DNA of 64,000 nucleotides from Saccharopolyspora erythraea NRRL 2338 (GTDB lineage Bacteria; Actinomycetota; Actinomycetes; Mycobacteriales; Pseudonocardiaceae), in contig NC_009142.1 of NCBI RefSeq assembly GCF_000062885.1, forward strand, positions 6,499,584 through 6,563,583, in the 5' to 3' direction. A program made the translations under genes and the position numbers. Numbering within the stretch: position 1 is the first letter of the stretch; the number at the start of each line of letters is the position of its first letter. The notes beneath the pieces are model-generated. The model was not told the DNA's origin and searched no databases. It was given only the letters and a program-made list of their open reading frames with translations. Shown here one piece after another: positions 62,839 to 64,000 of the stretch.

Positions 62839-63681
62839 TCAGGCGCTGACCAGCGAACCGATCAACGCGAGCGAATCATCAGGCTGCATAGCAGTTTCCT
62901 GAAGGTTTTTCGCGGTCATCATATAGGTGCTCACCTGGTCCGGGTCCTGGAGATACACAGCACCGTCAAGCAGCTCGGTATAGCCGATCGGACGGGCATC
63001 GGCGAACTCGAACAGGAAGAACGGGCCGCTCACGGCCGCGTGCGGCCCGTCCTGGGGACGGATGACCTGGATCACGACATTGGGCCGCTCGGCCAGTTCG
63101 AGCAGGTGGCGGTACTGCCGCTTTCGAATCTCTGCGTCACCTATGTGGCGCAGCAGAGCGGATTCCTCGATGACCGCGTGCAGTTCGAGCGGACAGCGGC
63201 TCCCGAGCCGATCCGCCCGCGCCAGACGGAAGGACACGAAACGTTCACTGTGATCGGGGCGCACGAAACCGGTGGAGACCGTCGCCGCTCGCGCATACTC
63301 CTCCGTTTGCAACAGCCCGGGAAGCAATGCGGTCTCGTAGTTGAACTCGGACTTCGCCAAACCCTCGAGACCTACGAACGTCTTGAGCCAATCCGGGACC
63401 ACGTTCGCCCACGGCGCCCACCAGGTTCGCGCGTTCGAGCTTCCCGCCAACGTGACCAGGCGATCGACGTCGTGCCGCGAAACCTCGTAGAACTCGAGCA
63501 GCTCCGCGACTTCCGCAGGTTGCTGCTGGTACCTGCCCGTCTCGAGGTGGGTGATCTTGGCGTGGCTGCACCCGAGCACCTTTCCCGACTCAGCGACGGT
63601 TCGACCTGCTTGAAGACGGTAGTGGCGCAGCTCGTTGCCGATCAGCCAACGCAGCGCCGACGGGTCACCTCGCTCGGCCAA
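62839..63681 (-). CDS. XRE-family regulator with DUF5753 domain
   Basis: 280 residues. The N-terminal helix-turn-helix (about 10-65) reads LRHYRLQAGRTVAESGKVLGCSHAKITHLETGR in parts (AGRTVAESGKVLGCSHAKI). The DUF5753 domain (about 95-270) has SEFNYETALLPGLLQTEEYARA and the typical QVIRPQDGPHAAVSGPFFLFEF. TTG 63681 is supported by GGAGG five bases upstream. It pairs with the DUF397 gene 16 bases downstream and is divergent from a partial gene at 63832. Confidence 0.92.
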   Translation of the reverse strand: MAERGDPSALRWLIGNELRHYRLQAGRTVAESGKVLGCSHAKITHLETGRYQQQPAEVAELLEFYEVSRHDVDRLVTLAGSSNARTWWAPWANVVPDWLKTFVGLEGLAKSEFNYETALLPGLLQTEEYARAATVSTGFVRPDHSERFVSFRLARADRLGSRCPLELHAVIEESALLRHIGDAEIRKRQYRHLLELAERPNVVIQVIRPQDGPHAAVSGPFFLFEFADARPIGYTELLDGAVYLQDPDQVSTYMMTAKNLQETAMQPDDSLALIGSLVSA

Positions 63682-63747
63682 GTCGACCTCCTTCCACGCA
63701 AGTCTGCCGCTTCAACCGGAAACCCGATCGGGCGACCATGTGAGCCC

Positions 63748-63805
63748 TCCACTCGATCAGGTAGTCGCTTAGCTTACAAGTTAGCCATATGGTTCCACTC
63801 GATCA
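63748..63805. promoter_or_regulatory. Direct repeat in the divergent XRE promoter region
   Basis: The 12-base word TCCACTCGATCA occurs at 63748-63759 and 63794-63805, 46 bases apart, on both sides of AT-richer sequence (GCTTAGCTTACAAGTTAGCC region). It may be the binding sites of the adjacent XRE regulator. Inference from position only. Confidence 0.45.
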
Positions 63806-63831
63806 CCGAAACCGAATCACAGGAGGACGAC

Positions 63832-64000
63832 ATGCCCGAATTCGACGCCGATGCGCTGGCCCCGTTTGGAACCCGAGAGGAATTCATGGCCGAACGGGGC
63901 AACCTGGCAAAGGAGAGCACACCGAAACTGTTCGCGTTGTGCGAGGAGGTGGGCGACCGCCACTGCGGGCACGTCGAGTACTGGGGCATGGCGTTCGACG
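63832..64000 (+). CDS. Hypothetical protein, partial (3' end off window)
   Basis: 56 residues visible, beginning MPEFDADALAPFGTREEFMA and continuing LFALCEEVGDRHCGHVEYWG. AGGAGG (63821-63826) five bases before ATG 63832 strongly supports translation. No domain was recognised. It is divergent from the XRE regulator and a possible target of it. Confidence 0.7.
   Translation, partial: MPEFDADALAPFGTREEFMAERGNLAKESTPKLFALCEEVGDRHCGHVEYWGMAFD

Overview
The window is very GC-rich chromosomal DNA from an actinomycete. GTG and TTG starts are common, stop/start overlaps of 4 or 8 bases link many genes, and most long open frames on the opposite strand are codon-bias shadows. Wag31/DivIVA, SepF, YggT, a two-piece PntA transhydrogenase, an actinobacterial ileS T-box, a SAM-IV riboswitch, XRE/DUF397 pairs and AftA (arabinogalactan synthesis) together suggest the Pseudonocardiales, most like Saccharopolyspora. 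That placement is inference; no 16S gene is present.

Layout. 1-3146: three genes of a family-5 peptide/nickel-type ABC importer. 3311-7761: a DinB-like gene, then a catabolic block (DUF2848, MHS transporter, GntR regulator, nitrilase-fold hydrolase) whose two divergent promoters share a GTATAC operator. 8058-11254: a sulfide/persulfide operon (CstR-type sensor, persulfide dioxygenase-rhodanese, rhodanese-DUF2892, TauE exporter). 11259-16753: a CPBP protease, then nadA-nadB-nadC with a divergent NrtR-type Nudix regulator. 16854-22169: LON-domain protein, a Gln/Pro/Gly-rich membrane protein, a HicAB-like toxin-antitoxin pair with twin operators, DUF2567 and aftA. 22275-26555: MerR, TetR with a DHA2 exporter, and a cytochrome P450. 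26707-30291: dnaE. 30733-36000: a winged-helix/low-complexity protein, an orphan lasso-peptide B2 fragment, pntAA-pntAB-pntB and an alpha/beta hydrolase. 36010-43830: small acidic protein, RluA-family pseudouridine synthase, lspA, a SAM-IV-controlled class V aminotransferase, vapBC and T-box-controlled ileS. 44001-49529: division genes read leftward (ftsZ, pgeF, yggS, sepF, yggT, wag31). 49897-56003: two tandem short-chain dehydrogenases (the second frameshifted), a WYL regulator and a sugar-type ABC importer. 56397-58772: an amino-acid ABC importer fused into one polypeptide. 59001-60247: a TnpB element with its guide-RNA end. 60340-64000: DUF1989 protein, nitric oxide synthase, DUF397/XRE pair and a partial gene.

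The most unusual signal is an intergenic structured repeat of about 180-230 bases present three times in the same orientation (25148-25327, 30480-30665, 56161-56392). It contains an invariant hairpin (AAGCGGC...GCCGCTT), a long outer stem whose two arms change together between copies, and an inner CGTAT/ATACG hairpin. It lies in convergent, divergent and tandem gene contexts, so it behaves as a dispersed element and not as the leader of one gene family. Other notable items are the SBP-permease-ATPase triple fusion, the orphan lasso B2 remnant, ftsZ separated from ftsQ/murC, and several regulators with clear palindromic operators.
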